From assembly GCA_934153945.1 (NCBI GenBank), contig CAKPFM010000014.1, positions 1 to 21,772 of the forward strand: DNA of 21,772 nt, given 5' to 3'. This DNA is from an uncultured Bacilli bacterium (GTDB lineage Bacteria > Bacillota_I > Bacilli_A > RF39 > UBA660). Position numbers and translations under genes: made by a program. Within the stretch, counting starts at the first letter, position 1. Every line of letters begins with the position of its first letter. Below the pieces are notes generated by a model. It was given only the letters and a program-made list of their open reading frames with translations. It was not told the DNA's origin and made no database searches. This document shows positions 13,996-21,079 of the stretch, in pieces.

Positions 13996-14059
13996 TCTAC
14001 AGGTGAATGTACGTTGACAATTATTATTAAATATGTTACATATTAGTTAGGAGGTTTTT

Positions 14060-14662
14060 ATGGTAATTGATTTTAACAGGGATAGAATAAATAAAAATAA
14101 CTATCAAGATTTAACAAAAGAAGATATTTTTGACTTATTTTTAGCATTTCAAACTAGACAAGAACTTCTAGCAAGAGTAAATATTGATGTGCTTATGATG
14201 TCTTTAGCTAAATATAAGGATTTAAAAAGATACAGTTTCATTTATAAAAATATTTCAAGTGAAAAAAATGAATTTGGTATTGAAATTATAAATTTAAAAG
14301 AATGTATAGATAAGAATTTAAAAGAAAAAAAGATAATAATAAATCCCAAAAATGATAAGGAAGTATTTATATTATCGGATAGAGATTCATGTAATGCAAT
14401 ATTATCCAAATATGATAAAGAACTTTTAAAGAAAATTGATGATTTATTGTTTCATGTATACATGGATCTAAAAGTAGGTATTGACAAATGGTCACTAATT
14501 TGTGAAGATGAATTTATTGATGTACCAAATTATCCTAGTATTGTAACAGCAGAATTTTTTGAACAAGATAAACAAAATCCAATAGTAAAGAAAAAAATAA
14601 AAAAAAGAGCTATAGAACATTTAAAAAGTATTTATGGTCAAAATAATAAATTGAAGAAGTAA
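14060..14662 (+). CDS. hypothetical protein, 200 aa
   Basis: No family recognised. Soluble, no signal peptide. The N-terminal part is helical (LTKEDIFDLFLAFQTRQELLARV). Residues ~70-105 look beta-rich (EFGIEIINLKE, KKIIINPKNDKEVFILSDRDS), followed by helical KYDKELLKKIDDLLFHVYMDL and a basic tail (VKKKIKKRAIEHLKSIYG). AGGAGG at 14049-14054 fixes the start. It has a possible structured leader and its own terminator, so it is a stand-alone unit. Confidence 0.75.
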   Translation: MVIDFNRDRINKNNYQDLTKEDIFDLFLAFQTRQELLARVNIDVLMMSLAKYKDLKRYSFIYKNISSEKNEFGIEIINLKECIDKNLKEKKIIINPKNDKEVFILSDRDSCNAILSKYDKELLKKIDDLLFHVYMDLKVGIDKWSLICEDEFIDVPNYPSIVTAEFFEQDKQNPIVKKKIKKRAIEHLKSIYGQNNKLKK

Positions 14663-14679
14663 TCATTGCTTCTTTTTTT
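14654..14679 (+). terminator. intrinsic terminator
   Basis: AAGAAG (14654-14659) and CTTCTT (14669-14674) with a T-run to 14679; the stop codon lies in the loop. Confidence 0.65.
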
Positions 14680-14747
14680 AATTATTATAAAATATATATA
14701 ATAAAATTTTATTAAAGTATAAGAGATATTGTAATTGAAAATTATAA

Positions 14748-14802
14748 AAAATTCTAACATAATGAAAACTTATAAACTAAGTTTCTTTTTTGTTAGAATT
14801 TT
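14748..14802. terminator. nested inverted repeat, probable bidirectional terminator
   Basis: Outer 12-bp arms AAAATTCTAACA/TGTTAGAATTTT enclose an inner AAACTTA-TAAAC-TAAGTTT hairpin followed by CTTTTTT. The inner hairpin suits plus-strand termination; the outer one, followed by T's on the minus strand, suits the gene at 14881-15624. A degenerate MITE is a less likely alternative. Confidence 0.5.
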
Positions 14803-14857
14803 ATTAGTTATATTATAATTAAAATATATTTTTTTTATTGATGATTATTAAATAAAG

Positions 14858-14879
14858 TTTGAATCCCTCCTGGGACACC
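14858..14879 (+). other. tRNA 3'-end-like fragment (possible attachment-site remnant)
   Basis: A GC-rich island in very AT-rich DNA: TTTGAATCCCTC resembles the T-loop and 3' half of a T-stem, then CTGGGAC (an acceptor 3' strand), A and CC. The rest of a tRNA (5' acceptor, D-arm, anticodon arm) is absent upstream. Copies of tRNA 3' ends are classic products of integrase recombination. It abuts the stop codon of the minus-strand gene at 14881. Confidence 0.5.
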
Positions 14880-14880
14880 G

Positions 14881-15624
14881 TTATATTAATATTTTTTTCT
14901 TTTGCTTTGTACATTCATTAATAATAATTGATTCAACCATATCATAAGAGGAAGCATTAACAAAATTTTTTAACTCATTCATTAACTCAAATTTTATCTT
15001 TTCGATATTAATTGTTTTATCAGTTTTTTGTTGCTCAATTTTTATTTTTAATAAATTATATATAATACTTCTAATATAATAATAATTAGTGGGCAATGGT
15101 TTAACATGTTGAGATTCATATGTTTTTGTTATATATGCTCCTTTATTTTCAATAATTTCAAATTCAAATGGTACATATTCTTCGATACAATCTAAATTAA
15201 ATATAACTAATGAACGAATATTCCAATCATAAAATTCATTTTGTCTTAAAATATAACTAAAAGAATAAGGATTAATATATATTGCATCATATATATTACT
15301 TATTTTTTCATAATCAATATAATTTCCATTAGAAAATTCTTTTTTAATCTTTTTAACATCATCATCTGTTGATAAATATAAAATAGATGCAGTTTCTTTT
15401 AAATTAAATAGACAACCTCTATTTTCATTGTATCTTAAAAATTTTTCATTTAAATTTTCTAAAATATAATCAGTTCTATCGCTAATAGAACCTTCAATAT
15501 TATTATTGGGACATGCCCAAAAACCACCATATGGTTTGACTCCATCATTTAATATATCAATAAACATTTCTTTTTTGATATTAAAATTACCTATATGTAC
15601 AAATTTATAATTTTGTGTATTCAT
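14881..15624 (-). CDS. hypothetical protein, 247 aa
   Basis: No firm family. The protein begins KFVHIGNFNIKKEMFIDILNDG and has VKPYGGFWACPNN near residue 35. A KPxGGxWxxP pattern is reminiscent of small proteins with a possible ADP-ribosyltransferase-like fold, but this is a guess. Later segments include YDAIYINPYSFSYIL and WNIRSLVIFNLDCIEEYVPFEFE. The C-terminal ~60 residues are helical and Lys-rich. No signal peptide. AAGGTGA precedes the ATG and an extended -10 (TGTTATAAT) is ~20 nt upstream. It sits between a tRNA-like fragment and the first copy of a 26-bp repeat, suggesting acquired DNA. Confidence 0.75.
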   Translation of the reverse strand: MNTQNYKFVHIGNFNIKKEMFIDILNDGVKPYGGFWACPNNNIEGSISDRTDYILENLNEKFLRYNENRGCLFNLKETASILYLSTDDDVKKIKKEFSNGNYIDYEKISNIYDAIYINPYSFSYILRQNEFYDWNIRSLVIFNLDCIEEYVPFEFEIIENKGAYITKTYESQHVKPLPTNYYYIRSIIYNLLKIKIEQQKTDKTINIEKIKFELMNELKNFVNASSYDMVESIIINECTKQKKKILI

Positions 15625-15646
15625 AAAATCACCTTTAATGCGATAT

Positions 15647-15655
15647 ATTATAACA
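15647..15655 (-). promoter_or_regulatory. extended -10 promoter of the 247-aa gene
   Basis: Minus-strand TGTTATAAT, 23 nt before the start codon. Confidence 0.5.
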
Positions 15656-15666
15656 CGTTTAATAAT

Positions 15667-15692
15667 ATAATTTCAAGATTAATATTACTATA
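15667..15692 (+). repeat. 26-bp direct repeat, copy 1
   Basis: ATAATTTCAAGATTAATATT plus ACTATA, identical to 17462-17487. It lies 42 bp upstream of the minus-strand gene start at 15624. Confidence 0.85.
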
Positions 15693-15858
15693 CTAGTATT
15701 AATGAAATTTTTTCAATTATTCTAAAATATTATTTGTCTTTAATTTTTTTTTGACAATTTATATATTAGAATTCTATCTTTTTTAGAAAATATAAATTTG
15801 AGTTAAAATAGAGATTTTTCACTAGAAATTTGATACAATCTTTTATAGGAGTGGTTTA

Positions 15859-16449
15859 ATGAAAAAATTAATTATTGTAACAGGTATAAGTGGAAAAACT
15901 ACAATATCAAATTATATATACAATCATTATAAAAATTCAACAATTATATCAATGGATACTTTAAAGGAGGACATTTATGATATAGTAGGTTTTAATAATA
16001 ATGAACAAAAATAAAACTTAAAACCAATTATATATAATACTTTTATGGAATTATTAAATGAGTGTATGAAAAGAAATGATGAAAATATTATAATAGAATA
16101 TCCTTTTAATAATAACTGGGAAAATGAATTTAAAAAATTAGTTGATAAGTATAATTATAATGCTATAACAATTAAGGTTAAAGGAAAAGATTATGATACG
16201 ATTTTTCAAAGACTAAATAATAGAAATAATAATTCAAAAAGACATCCAAGCCACTCATTAACTAGTTATAATCTAAAAGAAAAAGATAAATATAAATCTA
16301 CAAATGAACTAGATTATAAAGAATTAAAATATGATTATGAAACGGATAAATATACTTCAATAAATGTTGGTAGAGAAATAATTTTTATAAATGATAATTC
16401 TAACTATAATTACCTTATTGAACAAATAGATGATGATTTAAGTGATTAA
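15859..16449 (+). pseudogene. P-loop kinase-like gene (AAA_33 type) with in-frame stop
   Basis: A full-length frame of ~196 codons starts at ATG 15859 with AGGAG upstream. It begins MKKLIIVTGISGKTTISNYI, a Walker A that appears to lack two residues (expected GxSGSGKTT). It then meets a TAA at 16012-16014. The same frame continues to 16449 (an internal ATG at 16045 gives 134 aa) with NIIIEYPFNNNWENEF, ITIKVKGKDYDTIFQRLNNR and RHPSH. The Rxx...RHPsH pattern is typical of predicted small-molecule/nucleotide kinases. Loss of the P-loop residues and the nonsense codon argue for an inactive gene. A sequencing error could explain the stop but not the short P-loop. Confidence 0.75.
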
Positions 16450-16525
16450 GGATAATTTTATTATATGCTTTTCCTACGTTAATATATAAAAATATTTAGC
16501 TATTATTTATTTTTATTATAATTAA

Positions 16526-16534
16526 TGATATAAT
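16526..16534 (+). promoter_or_regulatory. extended -10 promoter of the DUF3592-like gene
   Basis: TGATATAAT, 29 nt before the start at 16564. Confidence 0.5.
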
Positions 16535-16563
16535 TGCTTAAGGAAATAAGGAGTTGAATTTTA

Positions 16564-17301
16564 ATGTACAATATAAATGTAAACAATGTTAAGGAAGGTA
16601 AAAAAGTTTATTTAATATTTTTAATAGTTGGATTATTAATTATGGGAATAATTGTTGGAATTATTCTTTCAAGTTATGCAAAACTTCAAAGTTTGGATTC
16701 AAGTATTATATCAACTAAGGTAGAAGTTAATTCATATTATGATAGTGAAGAATCATTAGTATATTATCCAACATACTATTACAATGTAAATGGTGAGGAT
16801 TATACTTGTACATCTACTATTTCATCTAGTACTAATCCTGGAACAAGTAATAAGAAAGTTTATTATGATTCTAAAAATCCTACAAATTGTATGACTGAAT
16901 ATTCTAAATCTAATAATGTTATTTTATTAGTATTTCTAATTTTGCCATTAACTTCTATTGTTGTAGCTATCATAAATATGAGAAAAATAAATAAAAGGGT
17001 AAAAATAATAAATGAATTAAATCAAAAAGGTAAGTTAGTTAAAAATTTACAGTATCATTTAGAAAATACAAATATATGTGTAAATAATGTTCAAATTCAA
17101 AGACCAGTTGTTGATTACACATTACCATCTGGAAAAATTAAAACATTATATGGTGATCCTATATATGATAAAAAAACTTTTGATTCTGATGGAATGATAG
17201 ATTTAGTTATAGATGAAAGTAATCCAAATAATTATTTTATTGATTTCGAAATAAATAGAATTTCTGGTAATTTGCCTACAGATTACTATAATAAAAATTG
17301 A
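16564..17301 (+). CDS. DUF3592-like membrane protein, 245 aa
   Basis: Two membrane helices (~16-37, KVYLIFLIVGLLIMGIIVGI; ~120-138, VILLVFLILPLTSIVVAII) bracket an extracytoplasmic domain. That domain has the DUF3592 look: STKVEVNSYYDSEESLVYYPTYYYNVNGEDYTC followed by KKVYYDSKNPTNC. Its two cysteines could pair. The C-terminal ~95 residues are cytoplasmic and beta-rich (VVDYTLPSGKIKTLYGD, MIDLVIDESNPNNYFIDF). Function of the family is unknown. AAGGAG at 16548-16553 supports the start. It lies between the two copies of the 26-bp repeat. Confidence 0.75.
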   Translation: MYNINVNNVKEGKKVYLIFLIVGLLIMGIIVGIILSSYAKLQSLDSSIISTKVEVNSYYDSEESLVYYPTYYYNVNGEDYTCTSTISSSTNPGTSNKKVYYDSKNPTNCMTEYSKSNNVILLVFLILPLTSIVVAIINMRKINKRVKIINELNQKGKLVKNLQYHLENTNICVNNVQIQRPVVDYTLPSGKIKTLYGDPIYDKKTFDSDGMIDLVIDESNPNNYFIDFEINRISGNLPTDYYNKN

Positions 17302-17363
17302 TTATGTATATTTATAAAAAAATTATTTTAACAATCAAATAAGTGAAAATTCAAAAGGTAGAT

Positions 17364-17386
17364 GAAAGTAGAAATACTTTCTTTTT
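17364..17386 (+). terminator. intrinsic terminator
   Basis: GAAAGTA-GAAA-TACTTTC with a GAAA tetraloop, followed by TTTTT, 63 nt after the DUF3592-like gene. Confidence 0.8.
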
Positions 17387-17461
17387 GTATTAAAATAATA
17401 TATAGCTAATTTAATCAATAATTTATTATTTTCAAATTTAGAGATGTTAAATTAAACTTAA

Positions 17462-17487
17462 ATAATTTCAAGATTAATATTACTATA
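17462..17487 (+). repeat. 26-bp direct repeat, copy 2
   Basis: Identical to 15667-15692. Here it continues into AATATTAC...GTAATATT, an 8-bp-arm hairpin. It lies 40 bp upstream of the gene at 17528. Confidence 0.85.
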
Positions 17488-17527
17488 ATAATTGTAATAT
17501 TAAAATAAAAAATATATATCATATAGT

Positions 17528-17905
17528 ATGGATGATAGATTAGAAAAGTTAAATGATATACAAACTGAAAATATAGTGTGGTTAGTATATATAGGAATAA
17601 TTATACTAAGTTACTATGCCAATAGTAAAGAAAAAAAATATTTATTATATAATGATCAAAAAGCAAAAAAAGAATATCAAAATCTACTAATAATAATCTT
17701 TTCAATTTTACTAGTAATTTACTATCATTTTGCTAAAGACGGTTACGATGATGTACAAAAATTAAATAATTTTGATTCAAATAAGAAAAAAACATTAACT
17801 AAATTTTCATTTGTAGCTTCATTACTAATTTTAATAAGTGGTATAATTTTTTTAGGCCTTGCTATAGCGGATGATGACATAGATATAGAACTAGCATTTA
17901 ATTAA
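17528..17905 (+). CDS. small multi-pass membrane protein, probable paralogue of the 1849-2241 protein
   Basis: 125 residues, unknown family. Three hydrophobic segments at ~17-32 (VWLVYIGIIILSYYAN), ~53-69 (LLIIIFSILLVIYYHFA) and ~93-113 (FSFVASLLILISGIIFLGLAI), then an acidic end (DDDIDIELAFN). Order, spacing, the shared YIG motif in helix 1, the ASxx-L/I stretch in helix 3 and an acidic/polar tail all resemble the membrane protein beside the putative DGR target. As there, no Shine-Dalgarno precedes the ATG, and AT-rich -10-like sequence stands directly upstream. The next gene follows after 31 nt, probably co-transcribed. Confidence 0.7.
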   Translation: MDDRLEKLNDIQTENIVWLVYIGIIILSYYANSKEKKYLLYNDQKAKKEYQNLLIIIFSILLVIYYHFAKDGYDDVQKLNNFDSNKKKTLTKFSFVASLLILISGIIFLGLAIADDDIDIELAFN

Positions 17906-17936
17906 ATTTAAAACATATAATTGAATAGGTGATAAC

Positions 17937-18185
17937 ATGGAATACTTAGATTACATATATGACATATATGATAGTTATATAAATACATATGGAATAATAA
18001 AAGAAGATAAATACTATAAAGAATATATTAATCATTATAACTATGACATTTTGGGCGAAAGAACAATAGAAAAACTAAGAGGTAGAGGTTACATATCAGA
18101 AGAAGAAGCTTTAAAAAAATATGATATTAATAAATTAGAAACAAAAAAACATACAAAAACTAAAAAATTATTTAAAAGGAAATAA
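17937..18185 (+). CDS. hypothetical Tyr-rich small protein, 82 aa
   Basis: No family recognised. The N-terminal half is rich in Tyr and Asp (MEYLDYIYDIYDSYINTYG), probably helical. A short ILGERTIEKLRGRGYISEEEALKKY stretch resembles a small helical motif, and the tail is strongly basic (KKHTKTKKLFKRK). AGGTGA 6 nt before the ATG fixes the start. It is the second gene of a pair with the membrane protein at 17528 and carries its own terminator. Confidence 0.65.
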   Translation: MEYLDYIYDIYDSYINTYGIIKEDKYYKEYINHYNYDILGERTIEKLRGRGYISEEEALKKYDINKLETKKHTKTKKLFKRK

Positions 18186-18200
18186 ACATTTCCTTTTTTT
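18174..18200 (+). terminator. intrinsic terminator
   Basis: AAAAGGAAAT (18174-18183), loop AAAC, ATTTCCTTTT (18188-18197), T's to 18200. The stem overlaps the last codons of the 82-aa gene. Confidence 0.85.
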
Positions 18201-18234
18201 TATGGTAAAATAATATCAGAATAGGAGAATACAT

Positions 18235-18624
18235 ATGGGAAAAGAAGTACTAAAAAATGAAGAAAAAGATAGAAAAAAAATAATGGAAGAAGCAACAAAT
18301 AGTTTAGAAAATTATTCATATAGAATAATAGAACTAGAAACAAAAATAAAAGAATATGAATTACAAGAAATTAAATACAAAAATACTGAAAGAGAAAATA
18401 AAGAACTAAATAAAATATATGAAGTAAAACTAGAGGAAAAAAATAATATATTAGAAACTAAAGAAAAAGAAAACATAGAATTAAAAAAAGAAAATATGGA
18501 AAATAAAACAATGCTTAATAATTTAAAATCATTGTTAGAAGTTATTATAAATTATTATGATATAGAAGAAATATCTAATATTACAGGATTAGATATAAAC
18601 AAAATAAAAGAATACCTTAAATAG
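18235..18624 (+). CDS. coiled-coil protein with C-terminal helix-turn-helix-like end
   Basis: 129 residues. Residues ~10-100 are an almost unbroken charged Glu/Lys/Asn helix with heptad spacing (SYRIIELETKIKEYELQEIKY, KEKENIELKKENMENKTMLNNL), predicting a long coiled coil. The C-terminal ~30 residues (LLEVIINYYDIEEISNITGLDINKIKEYLK) look like a short HTH of the IseItGl type seen after coiled coils in Rpn/transposase-like tails. Function unknown. AGGAG precedes the ATG. It converges with the next gene, with only 5 bp between stop codons and no clear terminator. Confidence 0.75.
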   Translation: MGKEVLKNEEKDRKKIMEEATNSLENYSYRIIELETKIKEYELQEIKYKNTERENKELNKIYEVKLEEKNNILETKEKENIELKKENMENKTMLNNLKSLLEVIINYYDIEEISNITGLDINKIKEYLK

Positions 18625-18629
18625 ATATT

Positions 18630-18902
18630 CTACATCATTTGATAATTTGAACTACTATATTGAGATACATTATTACTGTTATTTAACATAGTCTCTAAAT
18701 TAGTAACTCTTTTATTTAATAAAGTAATTTGTTCTTGTAAATTGTTAATTGATTGATCACTAGTAGATGTACTAGTAGACATATTCATGTTAGGCATTCC
18801 TGTATCAAAAGGAACAGGTCCCATCATATTTGGCATAAAAGGCATACCTTGATATGGTTGGTAAATTGGATAAGGTACTCCACAATTTCTATCTTTTTTC
18901 AT
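18630..18902 (-). CDS. small Met/Pro-rich protein with coiled-coil tail, 90 aa
   Basis: The ATG at 18902 is preferred to a GTG at 18908, because AGGAG lies 7 nt before it. The N-terminus, KKDRNCGVPYPIYQPYQGMP and then FMPNMMGPVPF, is Pro/Met/Gly-rich. A Ser/Thr linker follows, then a heptad helix (INNLQEQITLLNKRVTNLETML) that should oligomerise, and a Ser/Asn/Tyr tail. This layout resembles small coat or surface-assembly proteins, but no family is recognised. It is divergent from rnhB. Confidence 0.75.
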   Translation of the reverse strand: MKKDRNCGVPYPIYQPYQGMPFMPNMMGPVPFDTGMPNMNMSTSTSTSDQSINNLQEQITLLNKRVTNLETMLNNSNNVSQYSSSNYQMM

Positions 18903-18961
18903 AAACACACTCCTATCTAATAAATTATATGCAATATAAAAAAAATAGTGAAGAGGATATT

Positions 18962-19585
18962 ATGGAAGATTTATATAAATATGAAAAAGAACTTTATAAA
19001 GAAAATTATAAACTAATAGGAGGAGTCGACGAAGTAGGAAGAGGACCACTAGTAGGACCGGTAGTAGCTGCTTGCTGTGTATTACCTGAAGACTTCTATT
19101 TAGAAGGATTAACAGATTCAAAAAAACTAAGTGAAAAAAAGCGAGATACTTTTTTTGAATACATAAAAGAACACGCCATAGCTTATGGAATAGGTGTTGT
19201 ATCACCAGAGAGAATAGATGAAATAAATATCTATGAAGCAAGTAGAGAAGCCATGATTATAGCTATAAAAGAAGTACAAAAACAAATACCTTTAGAGGTA
19301 GTATTAGTTGATGCTATGCCACTTAATATAGATATTAAAAGTATATCTATAATACACGGTGATGCACTAAGTATTAGTATAGCTGCTGCTAGTGTAATAG
19401 CTAAAGTAACAAGAGATAAAATGATGTATGAATTAGATGAAAAATATCCAGAGTATGGATTTGCTTCTCATAAAGGATATCCAACTAAAAAACATATTGA
19501 AGCAATTAATAAATATGGATTAATAGAAGGATATAGAAAAACATATGGACCTGTAAAAAAAGTATTGGAGGGAATTAATGAATAA
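18962..19585 (+). CDS. rnhB: ribonuclease HII
   Basis: Cleaves the RNA strand of RNA-DNA hybrids and removes misincorporated ribonucleotides, in the cytoplasm. The ATG at 18962 (207 aa) has GAGG 6-10 nt upstream; an in-frame ATG at 18929 has none. Motifs: GGVDEVGRGPLVGPVVAA (Asp23, Glu24), TDSKKLSEKKR, VLVDAM (Asp117), and ASVIAKVTRD (Asp152), consistent with the DEDD active site. SHKGYPTKKHIEAINKYG is the conserved C-terminal segment. It is the first gene of a tight operon; the DHH gene starts inside its last codons. Confidence 0.96.
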   Translation: MEDLYKYEKELYKENYKLIGGVDEVGRGPLVGPVVAACCVLPEDFYLEGLTDSKKLSEKKRDTFFEYIKEHAIAYGIGVVSPERIDEINIYEASREAMIIAIKEVQKQIPLEVVLVDAMPLNIDIKSISIIHGDALSISIAAASVIAKVTRDKMMYELDEKYPEYGFASHKGYPTKKHIEAINKYGLIEGYRKTYGPVKKVLEGINE

Positions 19586-20504
19586 AGTACTTATTACTCA
19601 TATAGCAGATGCTGATGGAGCATTTCCAATAATTCTATCAAAATTAGTATTTGATAATATAGATGTTATTTCTTGTGATGTAAATGAAGTAGATGAAAAT
19701 CTAAAAAAAATTATAGATAATTATGATTTAATATATATAGTAGATTTAAATATATCAGATGAAATGGCTGAATATATAAATAATAGTGATTATAAAAATA
19801 AAATAAAAATATATGATCATCATGAAAGTAGATTAAATTTAAATAAATATCCATTTGAACATGTTGTAGTAGAACAAAATGGAATAAAGGAATGCGGAAC
19901 TACTTTATACTGTAATCATTTAAAAGAATTAACAAATAATCCTGTATTATTAAAAAAATCAACAACTAAAATGATAGAATTAGTAAGACAAAATGATACT
20001 TTTGATTTTACTGATGAATTAAAAGATGATGCATTTAAATTTAATAGTTTATATAACATATATGGAAGAGAAAACTATATAAATCATTTTATAGAATATA
20101 TTAAAAATAACGATGATTTTATACTTAGTGGTATAGAATTAGAACTAGTTAAAATAGAAGAAGATAGAATAAAAAGATATATAGAAGAAAAATTAAAAAA
20201 TGTCAAAAAAGCTAAAATAAATAATATAAATGTAGGAATAGTATTTGCTGAAAGCAATCGTTCAGCACTAGGTCATGCTATAGTAGATACGATGCAAGAT
20301 ATTGATATAGCTGTAGTAATAAATGTTGATAGGGGAGTAAGTTATAGAGCTTCAAAAGAAGAAGTAGATACAAATATTTTAGCTGTTCCAAATGGTGGTG
20401 GAGGACATAAACATGCATCAGGTAGTCCATTACCTAAAGATTTACAAGAAAAAATAGTAGAATATATCTTTAAAGATGTTAAATGGGAGGAACTATGCAA
20501 GTAA
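19578..20504 (+). CDS. DHH/DHHA1-family phosphoesterase
   Basis: Manganese-dependent phosphoesterase of the RecJ/NrnA-like superfamily, which acts on short oligonucleotides, pAp or cyclic dinucleotide products. Motif I is THIADADGAFP (His8, Asp11, Asp13), motif II VDLNIS (Asp56), and the DHH motif KIYDHHES (80-82). The DHHA1 substrate domain is at the C-terminus with NGGGGHKHASGSPL. The 308-aa length fits single-domain DHH-DHHA1 proteins. The exact substrate cannot be read from sequence. The ATG overlaps the rnhB stop by 8 nt, with GGAGGG inside rnhB, indicating translational coupling. Confidence 0.9.
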   Translation: MNKVLITHIADADGAFPIILSKLVFDNIDVISCDVNEVDENLKKIIDNYDLIYIVDLNISDEMAEYINNSDYKNKIKIYDHHESRLNLNKYPFEHVVVEQNGIKECGTTLYCNHLKELTNNPVLLKKSTTKMIELVRQNDTFDFTDELKDDAFKFNSLYNIYGRENYINHFIEYIKNNDDFILSGIELELVKIEEDRIKRYIEEKLKNVKKAKINNINVGIVFAESNRSALGHAIVDTMQDIDIAVVINVDRGVSYRASKEEVDTNILAVPNGGGGHKHASGSPLPKDLQEKIVEYIFKDVKWEELCK

Positions 20505-21037
20505 AAAAAGTAGTAGTAGGTTATTTACAAGCTAATTGTTATATAGTAGAACACAATAATAATGCTATAGTAATAGATCCAGGAGATGATCCTTATTTAA
20601 TAGAACAACAAATAGGAAATTCTACCTTACTTGGAATACTTATAACACATAATCATAGTGATCATATAGGTGCAAAAGATGCTATTTCTAAAAGATACAA
20701 TGTACCAGTATATGATTTTACAAATTTAGAAGAAAAAAGATATAGTTTAGGAAATATCAACTTTGAAGTAATTAAAAATCCAGGACATACTAAAGATTCA
20801 ATAAGTTTCTATTTTTATGAATATAACTTTATGTTTGTTGGAGACTTTATATTTAAAGGTACAGTTGGAAGAATGGATTTAGAAGGTGGAAATGTTGAAG
20901 ATATGAATAATTCATTAAAAAAAATATCTAAATATTCTAAAAGTATTAGGTTATATCCAGGACATGGTGATTCAACTACTTTAGAAGAAGAACTAAATAC
21001 AAATTATTATTTAAAAAAAGCAATTCAAAATAGTTGA
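20495..21037 (+). CDS. MBL-fold metallo-hydrolase (glyoxalase II-like)
   Basis: The ATG at 20495 (180 aa) is preferred to 20483 because GGGAGG falls between them. It overlaps the DHH gene by 10 nt. Metal ligands of the metallo-beta-lactamase fold are all present: THNHSDH (His52, His54, Asp56, His57), His98 in NPGHTKDS, Asp117 in VGDFIF, and His157 in YPGHGDST. VGRMDLEGGN is typical of the YcbL/glyoxalase II-like group, which hydrolyses thioesters such as S-lactoylglutathione or bacillithiol analogues. Substrate here unknown. Cytoplasmic. It ends with TGA. Confidence 0.92.
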   Translation: MQVKKVVVGYLQANCYIVEHNNNAIVIDPGDDPYLIEQQIGNSTLLGILITHNHSDHIGAKDAISKRYNVPVYDFTNLEEKRYSLGNINFEVIKNPGHTKDSISFYFYEYNFMFVGDFIFKGTVGRMDLEGGNVEDMNNSLKKISKYSKSIRLYPGHGDSTTLEEELNTNYYLKKAIQNS

Positions 21038-21079
21038 ATATAATTAAATATTTTGTTAAAATTATTTAGGAGGTAAGTT

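Noticed and set aside
14858..14879. Duplicate of the ssrA 3' end
   Set aside because: Only T-loop-level similarity to the tmRNA end; the acceptor strand CTGGGAC differs from CAGCTCC, so a tRNA is the better source.
2266..15718. Similar ATTAATGAAATTT...CAATTA stretches near 2267 and 15697
   Set aside because: They differ by an indel and a substitution in low-complexity AT-rich DNA; not convincing as a repeat family.
18960..19241. Minus-strand 93-aa hydrophobic frame
   Set aside because: Antisense of rnhB catalytic motifs.
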